A stretch of DNA of 64,000 nucleotides from NCBI GenBank assembly GCA_007922225.1, contig ML679962.1, forward strand, positions 32,533,563 through 32,597,562, in the 5' to 3' direction. Numbering within the stretch: position 1 is the stretch's first letter; the number at the start of each line of letters is the position of its first letter. The notes below the pieces were generated by a model, which was not told where the DNA came from, searched no databases, and saw nothing but the letters and a program-made list of their open reading frames with translations. This DNA comes from Emydura subglobosa (taxonomy: Eukaryota > Chordata > Testudines > Chelidae). The position numbers were made by a program, and so were the translations under genes. Of the stretch, positions 54,420 through 64,000 are shown piece by piece.

Positions 54420-55065
54420 AGGAAATTTTCCAACAAAACAATTCAGTTGGAAAATGCCAGTTCGTCAGAGCCAAAATGTTTAGCAGAAATGGTTTGGGTT
54501 CAAAGTTCCATTGAATCACAGGCAGGGTGGTGACAGAAACCAGCCGGCTTCCTCTTAGTCAACTGGTAGGCTACTGGGAATCCTGGAGCTTCCAGGGCCC
54601 ACTGCTATGTGGGAAGTCTTATTGAGCAGACTGCTCTGGGGGGATTCTCAAGCTTCCAGACCCCAGCTGCAGGCAACTGGCTGCTCCAGGACTCAAGAAG
54701 ATCTTAGACCTCAGAGCAGTTTCATGATGGGGCTGACCTGATGCAGTGGTCACTGGATTCCCAGGAGCTGATGGCTGCAAATGAAATTGATGCAATTCTT
54801 GTCTGTTCCAGCTTTCCTATGGAATAGCAAGAATCAAGTCCATTTCATTCGCAGTCCTCAGCCGCTGAAGTCTGAGGAGCATGTTTCATTTGGGAAACTC
54901 TTGTAGACGTTCTAAACTTATTGTTTTGGAACTCCTGGTTCATGGTCAAACTGACTGTTTGGGTTTTGTTTCAAATGGGACCAAAATCTGGACTTTGAAA
55001 TGTTGAAATTTCCCAGGAACCGGAAATTCTGCGGGTTTTGCTTTTGGTCAGTTCTGGCAGTAATT
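54420..55065. repeat. Large degenerate interspersed repeat, copy 2
   Basis: The left part has AAATTTTCCAACAAAACAAT and TTCAGTTGGAAAATGCCAGT. A shared ATTGAATCACAGGCA word (near 54512) and ACAGAAACCA match copy 1 at 24.13 kb. A GC-richer core has AATCCTGGAGCTTCCAGGGC and TTCTCAAGCTTCCAGACCCC. The right arm has GTTTGGGTTTTGTTTCAAAT and GAAATTTCCCAGGAACC. Approximate inverse symmetry of the AT-rich arms suggests a non-autonomous DNA transposon. Confidence 0.5.
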
Positions 55066-55069
55066 AGGG

Positions 55070-58000
55070 CAGCAGGACGCTGTCACCCTTACAACACTGA
55101 TGTGCTGTTGAGTAGGGCCCTAGCTCTGCAACAGGCTTAAATCTCACTGAATGTGTGAGCGACCCTCGTATCCAAGACCCACCTTGTACAGGCCTCAAAA
55201 GTTTGTCAATGATACAAGTGGCTTGTGGTCTGTCACTAGCTTGAAACTATCAAGACCCTGCAAACGTCTTGTGACACCCGTCCATTCGCTCATCCTCTGT
55301 TTCTCGGTTTCATATGCATCTGGCCTTTCATGTCTCAAAGTGTTATGGACAATCTTGCTGGTTTTCAATCTGCTCCAGGTACATGGAATGACACCCCACT
55401 GTAACCTATAGCCATTTCAGCAGATCCTAGAAACTGTAGATTTGGAAACATTACAAAATGCTACTACTGGGTTTGTGTTAAATAGTATTTAAATCCTCCA
55501 GTGTGCATTCCTGTGCTTAATCCAAAATCCACACAGTCTGCTTAAACAGTTCATGAAGAGGCCACTTGCATGCAGTTACCTAATCATTTGCTCCAAAACT
55601 CTGTTATGCTTCGAAACTCTGTCTGTTCTGCTGCATTTTTAAGTGGCAACACTTCAACTCCAGCTTAGGTAGAAATAACAGAACTTAAAATTGTGTTTTC
55701 AGGATGTATTTTAGGAGAGAGAAACAACAACAAAACCAAATGCAGAAAACAAGACATGTCTTTCCACACCTGATCATAACACTTTTTAAATAGTTTGTGA
55801 TCAAAATGCAATGTATTTTGATCATCTTTACTTTACAAATGAGAAGACTGATTCTTATTGGAACCAAAATTCCTGTTAACTTCAATGGGACTTACTCAGA
55901 TAGGCCCTGATCCGCATGGTGCTTAAGTGCTTAACTCAAAGCACATGAGTAGTCCCCACTGAAAGAACATGAGCATGAGTTTAAGTGCTATGCTGGACTG
56001 GGACCCTAGAGTGCAGCAGAATCATGTACCACACGGTGCCTAGCAGCCCAGAATTAGAGAATTAAATCCTTTCCTTTCAGGAGCCATAGAGTATACGTTT
56101 CACCCACAGCCCTGAACCTCTTTGAACATGCCTTTTTGGTCCTGAACGTTTATGACCAGCAATAGAAGACTCATTGCTAGAGAGAGAATAGTTGTTGTGT
56201 AAGGAAACAGCATGTGGAAGGAATTGTCAAGCTCTATATTTTGCTAAGTGTTTCAAATGTTATGCTATTTACAGCTGTAAAAAGTGGTCATGCAAAGCAG
56301 ATGGATTCCTTACTTGCTAATCACATTTCTCATTTTTAAGCAGTGGACACTTTTGCAGTAAACTCTGACAGGAAATCTACATTACCCAGAGGAAAAGATG
56401 GAAGTGTATCTGAGGGAAGTGCACTGTAGTACATTATCCTTGTCTTTGCTCCTGCAGCTGCCTAAAGCAATAACTGCACAGCCACCTGACTGAATTCATC
56501 TTTCTATAGTGGGTGAATGCGTGTACATATACAAAAATGATTTCCTGTTTAGGCTTGAATTCAATAAAACTGGGTGGGAAAAATAACCTGTAGTTGATGC
56601 TGTTGCTAAATTGTTGGATAAATGTTTAAATCCTAAATTGTGTTTGGGATACTTTGTTTCCACAGAAGATACAATAACGTCTTTAGGAGCAACTTGAAAG
56701 TACAACAAATTTAAGGGGCAGTGGGGAAGGGTGCAGTATCTTAGGAGTTGACTTACTCATGGTAGCTTGCATCTGAAAATGAGATGAAACTGACACGCAG
56801 CAGTCAATAAGCATCGTATGTCTGACTCAGACTCAAAATAAGGTAATCACAGGCTATTGCTATCTAGCCTGCCCTGAAGAACCTTCACTGTAACTTAGCA
56901 AAGTAAATTCATCCTGATATATTTCGAATTAAACACTAATATTAAACTCTCCCAGTAAATCCATAGCAACATTGGTTGTTGCCATCCTTGTGCCAAAAAA
57001 AAGGGTGTAAGCAACAGTGCAATTTCAGCAGTCTGGCAACTCTCCAAGTGGTCCTCCTCAAGAAAAGTCTTATTTCACTCCAATTTGCTGCCACTGATCC
57101 TACTACCGTAGATGACTTTTTGGACTATATTTCTGGGAAAGAAACAACTTAAACACAGACCAGTGAGACTGTGAAAATCTATGGAACAGAATAGCCTATT
57201 CTTGTATCCCTATCAGAAGCAGCACAGAAACTGCTTTTAATAATGCTTTGGAGCAGCTTTCCAAAAACCTCACTGTTTTCTTCCCCTCCTCTGCTACCTC
57301 AGGAGTACACTACTAAAATTGGTAATCAAGCAAAGCTATTAAATATCACCCACTTTCTCCATGCAACAGTGGATTTGTCATTAAGGCCATACCATATTTT
57401 GGTACATACTGATTACTCCGTATGAGTGAAATCCAGGAAATTGCTGAAGCATTGGTTTAAATGACTTGGGTGCAGAGGTCCCTTTGCCTAGAGCAGTTTG
57501 CAGAACTGGGATCTAATGTGGGACTATATAAAGTCCTTCTCTTTATAAAGCTGTCTGAAAGATTGACCTTACAAATGTATAGTCAGGTGTGTAAGGCTTG
57601 TGGTGTGGATATCTCTAATATGTAAAGCATAATAACTTTGGTAAAGTCAAATTGCTTTTAGTTGATTATTGGAACATGCAAAGTATAGAATCTAGGCTAT
57701 GATTAATAATCGGTGGCACATAATACACTGAAAATCTGTAAAACTCACAGCAGTTTCACTTCCAATATGCACTTAATCCCTAAGCACTGGAAACGTAATG
57801 CCATCAGAATAATTCAATGAAATGTGTACATTTAAAATGAATAAACTGAGCAGAACACGATTGTATAACAGCTAGGGTAACCCAGCATGGCTTGTGGGTT
57901 TTTTTTCCTTCCCCCTTTACTTGGAAAAAGTTCAAAAATCATATAAACTTGTTGAGCCAGATTTTGGGATGGTGTAAATTGGCTGATGTCCACTGAAGTC

Positions 58001-58285
58001 AATAATAGCAGCGAGCTCTACAGGGCCTCATCCATAGATCTTGCAGCACTTTACAAAACCGGTCTGTATGGGCATCTCCTGTAAATCACACACCACTGCA
58101 AAGAGCTTGGGGCCTGAGTCTCATTACACTAAGGTTCCCTTTCTATTGCAAGAGTGGTCTTAAGAAGCCTTATTATAAATGAGAATCTGAACATGCTGTG
58201 ATAATGCCCTACATGTTGTTCCAAGCTACTGTGGTGAGCTTTACCTTAAGCGATTTCTGTATGGGATGAAATTTTACCTTCCTTT
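55070..58285. other. Intergenic DNA, few recognisable features
   Basis: A small palindromic repeat fragment lies at about 55898-56008 (AGGCCCTGATCCGCATGGTG, GAGTAGTCCCCACTGAAAG, GCTGGACTGGGACCC). About 57955-58005 has GAGCCAGATTTTGGGATGGT, an arm-like word. Open frames are short and without domains. The rest is AT-rich, unclassified. Confidence 0.45.
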
Positions 58286-58289
58286 AAAT

Positions 58290-58412
58290 TGGACACTACT
58301 TGGGGCAGGGACAGTCTTGTGACATTTTTTAAAACATAAAATGTGAAGCACAGCGGCTCCTTGATTCCATAACTGGGCCTCATAGGCACTACTACAACAC
58401 AAAGAATAGTCC
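58290..58412 (+). repeat. SINE/L2-like 3' tail
   Basis: CTTGGGGCAGGGACAGTCTT, GAAGCACAGCGGCTCCTTGA, TGGGCCTCATAGGCACTACT, ACAACACAAAGAA, in the order of the tail of the SINE at 10.4 kb. No head is present. Confidence 0.5.
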
Positions 58413-58423
58413 CAGCCTGGCAC

Positions 58424-58628
58424 TAGGGCTGAAATAATGCAACGAGATGAAGATGAAAAATCCATGTAAAGGCCAAAGCAAAATGTCAACACATTTCTAA
58501 AACTTTTTTCCAGAATTGATATTTTGTGGGAAACGTCTACAATTGTTTTTGTTCTGAATCTGAACAAAACCAACTTTAACATGTCCATTTCCCATTAAAC
58601 AAATTTCAAGTTTCAGCCAGCCCTGTTG
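58424..58628. repeat. AT-rich MITE-like element
   Basis: Left CTAGGGCTGAAATAATGCAA, right TTTCAAGTTTCAGCCAGCCC, roughly inverse complementary. Interior words (ATTTTGTGGGAAACG, CATTTCCCATTAAAC) are like the 20-kb family. Inserted next to a SINE tail. Confidence 0.45.
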
Positions 58629-58639
58629 CAATGTCCTAT

Positions 58640-61600
58640 CTTACAATGGCCCCGCCTCCTTGGGTTCCTGTGAATACAGGAGAATCTCAGCTTTCATTAA
58701 AGAGAGTAAGTTTCTAGCCCTCATGGTGGTAAAGAAAAAACAAACTGACTGATGTGTACCCTAAAGGTTCAGCAACCAGAAGGTTAGAAACCTCCTCTTT
58801 TTTTAAAAATAAAACAAAACCAAAACAACAGATTTCATGATTGTGGGGACTTGACACAGAACATTTCCCCATTTTAGGGTTGGCTATACTATAACAAACA
58901 TACTGCTATGCTGATTATTAGAATATGAAGCTACGAATTTGTTTGAGTAGAACCCAAGTGAAACGCTTTTTCAATTAAACAATTATTCATGCACCTTTTC
59001 AAGTTTTGCATTGGTATTATTAGATCTTGATAAAGAGGACAGGAGTTTGTGTCAATATTAAGAGAATCCAAGGGGGAAGAAAAGGAATTAGTTCAATAAA
59101 GCATAATAGATTTGTGTCCTTTCAGGATCATAATCCCAGTCCAGATACTATTTAATGTAATCAGCAATACCAGATTACATTAATATTGATCTGCACATGA
59201 TACCATAGCTATGATATTTTTGTATATGTGAGATGACAATATTTATTCATTTAAGGTGCTGGAGATGTAATCCGTAGGACAATACAAAGAGGAAAGACTT
59301 ATTGTTCAGATGCTGAGAAAAGTGACAATATAACATTCTCATCTGCCATAAAACAGGACTAATCTTACTCTAAATCAGCACTGCCATTGACAGTCACTTC
59401 AGAGCAGAGAGGACTGACTCATTCATAGCTGTCATTTTTTCTAATTTTCAACATGCATGATCTATCATTTTTATGAGTAATAGTCCATGAGTTACAAATA
59501 AATGCTGTTTTAGTGACTAACATTCTACTCTGTAGTCCAACCGTTTGAACTTTGGCTACTTAGCTGTTTTTATAGTCTGATTGGTGTGGGTTTTTTGTTT
59601 TTGTTTGTTTGGTTTTTTGCCACAGAAACACTGATTTACGCTGTGGATTTAATGGAATGAGAGCTATTTGGGACACAGCAACTCAGTAAGCCCATTTAAC
59701 GTGTGGTTGAGTTGCTAAGAAGACCAAAAGAGAATTGCAGGCTCAAGGCATAATGTAACTTATCCAACTAGAGAAAAATATCCGATCACTAAATCTTCTT
59801 GATCCATTAATTCTATATCGGAAATATTGGTGCAACATTATCAGCTGCTGTGAAATAAGGATGTGGTCACTTCTTAATAAAACATAGAAACAAGTAGAAC
59901 TATTCAAATGTATATCTTGATTCGCTGGCAAATCAGCTTTTTTTTTCCCCCCCCTCCCCATTTCTCCATCCTCATATGTTTGAATATTACTGTTCTCCCA
60001 GTAAAGGGAGTAAAATAATTGAATGGTTGTGTATTATAATGACATAGAAAACTGAATACAAACTAAACCTTGTCTTCTAAAGAAAGGAGCCATCTAATAC
60101 CCGCATGTCCCCAATAATACTAAGTTACAAACACGTGCAGCAGCAAAGACACTCTTTTATGCACTTTCTGGCATGCAGGGATAAGAGTAGTAATAATCTG
60201 CAAAAGTAAAAGCCATTGAAATATTTACTATTCACAAGCATCAAGCTTGAACTGTAGCATTACCTAAGAACTATGCTAGATAATGTTATCAGGTGTTTGT
60301 CTATTGGACTGAATAAAACACTGCTCAGTCACATCCACCTATACATTCATTTTGTTTGTGCCTTTTGTTAATCTATCCGTATATTGCAGTGGATGCTAGT
60401 TTTCAACTTGCTATAGTTAAAGCTTTCATTATAACTCCCTGAATCTTCTGGGTGGAAACTTACTAGGAAAGGTCTTTGCTTTAAAGTGGTTATGTGTGCA
60501 GATGGAAAGGAAGAATATGTGGCCTTTTTTGGATAGCCATGTTGATGAAATTCCTGAGATCTGAAAGGTGAAATATGGTGTCAAAATAGTCCTCGCTGAT
60601 GAACAGCGCCTTTCCTTACTCTATGGAGGAAATGGGGTGTGATTTGACTGGACTCTTTTTGAATATTACAAAATGGACTTCTGATTCTACCCAGTAATCT
60701 TTGTTGCTAATGTAGTGTGTCTGGAGGAAGGCTGGCCTGCTCATCTTAATTTATCTGTGCTGGAAAGTAGCTTGAACCCTGGGTCTACAGTTGAGGCAGA
60801 GATCTAGTAATGTGGCTCTGATCCTAACTTCACTCTTTCCCTTTTCATCCCCCTCTGTGAGGTTAATTCCATCCCCACTTCCCCCAGTGCTGGGAGAGGT
60901 ACTTCTATGCTCCGTTAGTCATGCCTCTAGGTACATACAGGACGAATGAAAGGCTTCTTCCACAGCTTCTTCCTGCCTGGCACGTCAACGCAGGCCTGGA
61001 CATATCTTAGGCCAATGTAAAATGTGAAAATACTTGGATCTTTTTTTAAGGTTCTAGTAATGCCTTAGCTGGACAACACTAATACAAATATTATCTATTT
61101 TTGTAGCATATGGTCGTAAAAAGTTTACTAGAGTTACTATGGTTAATAGGCTTCCCCATCAGTGACAAATACTTTTGATATTGACCAATTTAAATCAGCC
61201 TGTCACTTCCAGTGCATTTAATCATTAGGGCTAGCTTTCCTCCAATAAAATAGCTAGAACCATTGGCTAAAAATGGAAGGCAGCTAGATACAGGAAGGGG
61301 CCTATTAACCCAGTTTGACTAGGCACTGTTTTCTTTCACTTTATCATCTTCCCTCTGCTTAGGGAAAGATTGGAATTGATCTACCAGTCACTTAATATTT
61401 AAGCGTCTGTAGCTTATGAGCTAAATTGTTTAGTCTAAGGGACAAACAAAGTTCAAATGTGCATATTACGGTGTGTTCTAAATGGTCAAATTAATGGATC
61501 CATATAGACTCTTCTAAAAAACTTATCAAAATAAACCTTGTCTTCCTCTGCCCACTGAAAAAACCCTTGTCTGTGACTTAGTCATCTATCGTTTGGTTAA

Positions 61601-61795
61601 TTTAGAAGTAGCAGAGGTTATAACTTTTTCCTCTTGACCTCTCTGCAGCAATGGGACTGTAAATTGTTATCTTCCTCTTCTGCCAACTTGGCTCTGTCCA
61701 CCTTCCTTGACTTCCTTCTTGATTCATGGGCCATACGTAATTTCACCCTACTTGCATCTCATTTCCTATTTCTGTTTTGCTCTCTGTAGCCTTAT
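58640..61795. other. AT-rich intergenic DNA, no gene recognised
   Basis: Apart from T-rich and (TTTG)-like runs (about 59588-59620), there are no inverted ends, SINE boxes or coding frames of note. 58980-59400 and 60000-60500 are especially AT-rich and may be unique DNA. Confidence 0.5.
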
Positions 61796-61804
61796 TCTTC
61801 CATC

Positions 61805-62240
61805 CTGTGGCTACCTCTACACTACACACCCCTGGTGATGGCCTATAGTGTACATGTAGTGTTCACACCACTGAGAAAAGCACACCCCATGAACGCTGTG
61901 GTGTGGAGCTACGTGTGACCGTGAAAAGCTCTGGCAGAGGGGAGGCAGCAAGGAAAAGCTTTAACAGCTCCCCAGCCTTTCCCCACCGTTGGAATCTTTG
62001 TGTGGTGGAAAAAGACTCAAAAGAGCAGGGTAGACTGGGTGGCACAGCTTGGGTGACTAGAGCTCTGTAAGGTATATACTCACATATACCCACACCCTTG
62101 CACATCTGTTTCTTCTCTGCTCACCTAAACCATGCCTCCCCATCTACACTGCTGTATATACCTATGCTAGGGGGGCTACGTGCGTATGTACCCTACACAC
62201 CACTGAAAGAAGGGTGCAGGTAGATGTGCTGTAATAGTGG
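61805..62240. repeat. Unclassified interspersed repeat
   Basis: GGCTACCTCTACACTACACA near the left limit and GAAAGAAGGGTGCAGGTAGA near the right limit have partly complementary tips (ACCTCTACAC against the complement of GTGCAGGTAGATGT). Internal words GTGTACATGTAG, GCATATACCCACACCCTTGC-like text and GTACCCTACACACCACTG suggest a single element of about 435 bp. The 80-codon minus frame has no domain. Confidence 0.45.
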
Positions 62241-62341
62241 AGTGGTAGATGTATGTAACTTGCTTACATTTCTGTAAGTGAACATACAACTAGACAGTTA
62301 TGAATTAGGCTATAAAGTTCTCAGAACATTACTTGCTTCTA

Positions 62342-63078
62342 CCATAGCATCTAGGAGCCATAACCCTGGGCCGGGACCTCATTGTGGTTGGCCCAGTGCA
62401 AACACAAAGCAGACAGTCCATGCCCCTAAAAGCTCACAATCTAAGTAAGACAAGGAATAAAAGACAGATACAGACAGAGGAAAGAGTATACGGAAACAAT
62501 GACACTCCACTGGTCAACATGGTAGGCAGTGGCGTATGTGTTAGTTTTTGTTTTTTTGGTAGGAATTGTGGCTAAGGAGAGTTTAAGGAGTTGAAGGAAG
62601 ATTGAGGTAGTTTTGTGGCTATTTATGGGCAACTCCTCACATGTATGAGGGGCAGCCTGGGAGAAAGCATGCAGGTGGCTTGTTTGAAAACTTAGCAAGT
62701 GGGCGGTGGAGTACCACTTCTGAGCTTTTCTAGAAAGATGTTTTGGCAAGCGTAGTTTCTGTGAAGTGCAAGGGGTAGCAGCTTGATTGGAGAGGGCCTA
62801 CGAATGCATTGGAGGGCAGAAGTCCAGACCAGGTTGTAGACAGCACGTTCAATGAGTTTAGAAATGAAAGGCGGAGGGGAAAGAGCCTGCAGAGAATAAG
62901 GGACGGGATTAGTTAGTGCAAGGGAAATCAGGAGATGGACTGGAGTAGAGGCGATCAGATGAGCCACTTCTGCATCTGTAACATGAGAGAATTGGAGTGG
63001 AGAGTTTTTGTCAACTTTGTCTGGGAAGAAAATGGTGCAGAGAGAAATGGAAGAGGGGAGACTCTGGTCTACTTTCAT
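62342..63078 (-). mobile_element. L2-like LINE 3' part, antisense, with internal loss
   Basis: The minus frame 62692-63078 has the words FFPDKVDKN and PPFISKLIERAVYNL, matching the region just before and at the start of the L2 reverse transcriptase (FxDK..., FLSKILERxVYNQL). The core catalytic motifs that should follow are absent, so a large internal part is lost. Its 3' side (62342-62470) is the tail: on the minus strand CTTAGATTGTGAGCTTTTAG, GGGCATGGACTGTCTG, GCACTGGGCCAACCACAATG, and a final GGCTCCTAGATGCTATGG. The same tail ends the SINEs of this window. Confidence 0.65.
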
Positions 63079-63089
63079 AAACTATTCTA

Positions 63090-63540
63090 AATACCGATCA
63101 ACTGACAAATATTATCCTGATTTACCACTGCTGACGTTGGACATCTGCATTGGGGGAAGTGTTATTCTAAAGGCCAAATTCAGACCTGGTGTAAACTTCA
63201 CTGATGCTAATTAAGTTACTCTCATAATAACTTGGCCCACTGATTTTGGTGGAGTTGTGCTTGGGTTTATATTTTAGAAACAACTCTTAGGTTTCAAAAA
63301 TTACCCCACAGACCGATTTAGAAATGTATTCTCAGTGGAGAGTTTTGGAATGTCACTTACTATGGGTGAAATTTTTCACATTGCAGAAGCTTGCATAATA
63401 CCGATGCACCACTTGACGCTTTAATCCCCCTGTGTGGAGTACCATCCTTGTCAAAGATCTATCTGTGTGAGCTTTGCCCAAGGCAAGAACTCTGTTTTGG
63501 ATGTCATGGAGAATGACTTAGTTTTAGTTAGTTAGGATTT
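63090..63540. other. Intergenic DNA with one palindromic fragment
   Basis: AGGCCAAATTCAGACCTGGT (63170) and AATAACTTGGCCCACTG (63228) are loosely inverse complementary, like the 12.16-kb element. Nothing coding. Confidence 0.45.
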
Positions 63541-63547
63541 AGCTGGA

Positions 63548-63613
63548 CAAGGTGGGTGAGGGAGTATCTTTGCTTATACCAATTTTTGTTGGTGAGAGAG
63601 ACAAGATTTTGGT
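63548..63613 (+). repeat. TTATTGGACCAACTTCT-family repeat arm, diverged
   Basis: AAGGTGGGTGAGGGAGTATC, ACCAATTTTTGTTGGTGAGA and GAGAGACAAGATTTTGG in order match the module at 4.18 kb and the arms at 13.57 kb. Confidence 0.55.
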
Positions 63614-63614
63614 T

Positions 63615-64000
63615 TTAGTGCTTGACTTATGTATCCTTGTAAACCTTGTTGGAACTGTATCCCACATGCATGTACGGTTAATGAATATAATTTTGCAAAA
63701 AGTTTAAGTTGCATGGTTGGAGCAGAATGGTAAGGTTTCCTTAATGTCTATAGTGCTGTCCCATTCTAATGAGTGGGGAAAACCGTTTCACTAAAGCTGT
63801 AGGCCCTGAAAAATATAAAGGAAATGGCAAGAGACTAATTCATACCACCTTGATTCTTCAGATAAAATTCAAACTGTATATGCTTTATTGCTTCCCTAAT
63901 AAATCTCAGTGGGACACCATGAATATTGGTCTTTTGCACTCAATGCTATCTTGGGGAAATGCCAAGCTGTTTGGTGGCATGCCAGGGATACGTAGCATTG
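63615..64000. other. AT-rich intergenic DNA at window end
   Basis: No frame, repeat boundary or motif recognised. Confidence 0.5.

Noticed and set aside
1..64000. CRISPR array, operon, phage or bacterial contamination
   Set aside because: No regularly spaced direct repeats and no dense long frames. Composition and repeat families are vertebrate throughout.

Overview
This window looks like ordinary non-coding nuclear DNA of a reptile, most likely a turtle (crocodilian second). I find no intact protein-coding gene, no rRNA or true tRNA gene, no CRISPR array and no operon-like layout. The longest open frame is 166 codons, and all frames lack splice context and recognisable domains except fragments of reverse transcriptase. 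The organism call is an inference. It rests on 5'-truncated CR1 LINEs ending in the ATTCTATG-type 3' end, MIR/CORE-type SINEs whose 3' tail matches an L2-like LINE tail, and many short palindromic DNA transposons of the kind abundant in turtles and crocodilians. Family names come from memory of amniote repeats and were not checked against a database.

Layout. 1-8.2 kb: AT-rich intergenic DNA with short palindromic repeat fragments, a G-quadruplex motif (5.6 kb) and a SINE split by another repeat (5.9-6.4 kb). 8.2-18.4 kb: SINE pieces, an old antisense CR1 3' end (8.8-9.4 kb), a full SINE (10.4 kb) and several palindromic elements. 18.4-33.4 kb: three hAT-like non-autonomous elements (18.4, 26.8 and 32.8 kb), two of them with 8-bp target duplications. 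Also here are a 0.7-kb AT-rich element with ZNF143-like motifs (20 kb), a large degenerate repeat (24.1-24.9 kb), a near-perfect 159-bp inverted repeat (29.9 kb) and an element with tRNA-like promoter boxes facing inward from both ends (31 kb). 33.6-37.1 kb: a striking long inverted repeat (33.6 kb), an old antisense CR1 reverse transcriptase fragment, an antisense SINE, an LTR-like segment and a 73-bp MITE. 37-43 kb: mostly unrecognised DNA. 43-49 kb: the two youngest-looking CR1 copies, both sense, and a probable solo LTR with a 4-bp duplication. 50-64 kb: an LTR-like segment related to the one at 36.8 kb, L2-like antisense remnants, a 297-bp MITE, a second copy of the 24-kb repeat, and AT-rich unique DNA.

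Nothing here supports a new multi-gene system. The most unusual structures are the 33.6-kb inverted repeat with arms of about 70 bp, the 31-kb element with two opposed Pol III A boxes, and repeated ZNF143-like motifs inside mobile DNA. Unique AT-rich stretches (about 6.6-8.2, 22.8-23.4 and 52.2-52.8 kb) could contain conserved regulatory DNA, but sequence alone cannot show that.
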